From the NCBI GenBank assembly GCA_003646405.1, contig QNFR01000013.1, positions 1 to 37,877 of the forward strand: DNA of 37,877 nt. The letters run 5' to 3'. Positions 37,576 through 37,877 of this stretch are shown here, in pieces (position 1 is the stretch's first letter; the number at the start of each line of letters is the position of its first letter). The notes beneath the pieces were generated by a model, which had not been told where the DNA came from, did no database searches, and saw only the letters and a list, made by a program, of their open reading frames with translations. A program made the translations under genes and the position numbers. The DNA comes from Gammaproteobacteria bacterium. Its GTDB lineage: Bacteria; Pseudomonadota; Gammaproteobacteria; Pseudomonadales; Halieaceae.

Positions 37576-37698
37576 ATGCCACGCTTGATTCACACAGTGT
37601 TGCTCGCGCTTCTTTTGGCGGCTTCGATCAATCATGCGGAGGCTACCCCCCGTAGGACGCGCAGGGCCTGCCCCGCTTTACCGGGTACCACCCGCTAG
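37576..37698 (+). CDS. Possible tiny exported peptide (40 residues)
   Basis: An ATG at 37576 with GGGGA 7 nt upstream opens a 40-codon frame. The first 23 residues look like a signal peptide (MPRLIHTVLLALLLAAS, then INHAEA), leaving a 17-residue basic tail with one cysteine. It may instead be the truncated start of a once longer exported protein. It sits 24 bp after the SixA-like gene. No family recognised. Confidence 0.3.
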   Translation: MPRLIHTVLLALLLAASINHAEATPRRTRRACPALPGTTR

Positions 37699-37792
37699 AG
37701 TACGACGTAATATCCAGAGATACTGGTGCGTATTGTGCACCATAATGTTAGGCTGCGCATTCTTTAACCGCCCGCCCCGAATGGAGAGAATA

Positions 37793-37877
37793 ATGCGCAG
37801 TGTTTGCGGTGTTGCCGCCCTTCTTTTGCTGTCTGCTTGCGCTTCTCAACCGCAGCTCAGCAAGATGATTCAGTGCC
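37793..37877 (+). CDS. Start of a lipoprotein gene (cut by window end)
   Basis: An ATG at 37793 with GGAGAG about 5 nt upstream begins MRSVCGVAALLLLSACASQP, a classic short lipoprotein signal peptide with the lipobox L-S-A-C at residues 13-16. Residues +2/+3 after Cys are Ala and Ser, which favours outer-membrane sorting. Only 28 codons are in the window, so the mature protein cannot be identified. Confidence 0.75.
   Translation, partial: MRSVCGVAALLLLSACASQPQLSKMIQC

Overview
The window looks like a chromosomal stretch of an aerobic gammaproteobacterium. Evidence for this is a complete 13-gene complex I operon with fused nuoCD in canonical order, an HD-GYP protein with a DUF3391-type N-terminus, a c-di-GMP EAL protein, and many acyl-CoA and CaiB-type genes of the kind common in marine, lipid- or terpenoid-degrading gammaproteobacteria. 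The lineage is an inference from gene content; no rRNA or marker gene is present.

Region 1 (1-13150) is an accessory catabolic island. On the + strand lie the 3' end of an unknown gene, a DUF1329 protein with a disturbed start, a luciferase-like (LLM) flavin monooxygenase, an acyl-CoA dehydrogenase, a CaiB/BaiF CoA-transferase and a small ABM-type monooxygenase. Facing it on the - strand, read from right to left, are an acyl-CoA dehydrogenase, a second CoA-transferase, a CitE-like CoA-ester lyase, another acyl-CoA dehydrogenase, a crotonase and a second LLM enzyme. Together they could oxidise a substrate, activate it to a CoA thioester, dehydrogenate and hydrate it, and cleave it by retro-aldol chemistry. 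The dehydrogenase/CoA-transferase/CitE trio beside a divergent LysR gene resembles itaconate-type (rip) clusters, but the MaoC-type hydratase is absent and the LysR gene is a frameshifted stub.

Region 2 (13100-18600) begins where the LysR stub runs directly into an unrecognised exported protein. It continues with an N-formylglutamate amidohydrolase-family gene and rpe on the + strand, and a convergent class I aldolase-pgi pair on the - strand (central sugar-phosphate metabolism).

Region 3 (18900-21500) holds two c-di-GMP proteins in tandem: an HD-GYP protein whose HD dyad reads FD, and a GGDEF-EAL protein whose GGDEF site is degenerate while its EAL site looks intact.

Region 4 (21500-36700) is the nuoA-N operon on the - strand with very tight gene overlaps, ending in a small paired-CBS protein. 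Two subunits, NuoE and NuoG, carry in-frame short tandem repeats. The right edge has a SixA-like histidine phosphatase, a possible tiny exported peptide and the start of a lipoprotein gene cut by the window end.

No tRNA, rRNA, CRISPR array or intact transposase was found. The best candidates for something undescribed are the LLM/CoA-thioester island as a pathway, a 138-bp nested inverted repeat inside it, a three-half-site operator-like array upstream of the DUF1329 gene, and the LysR/ORF junction.
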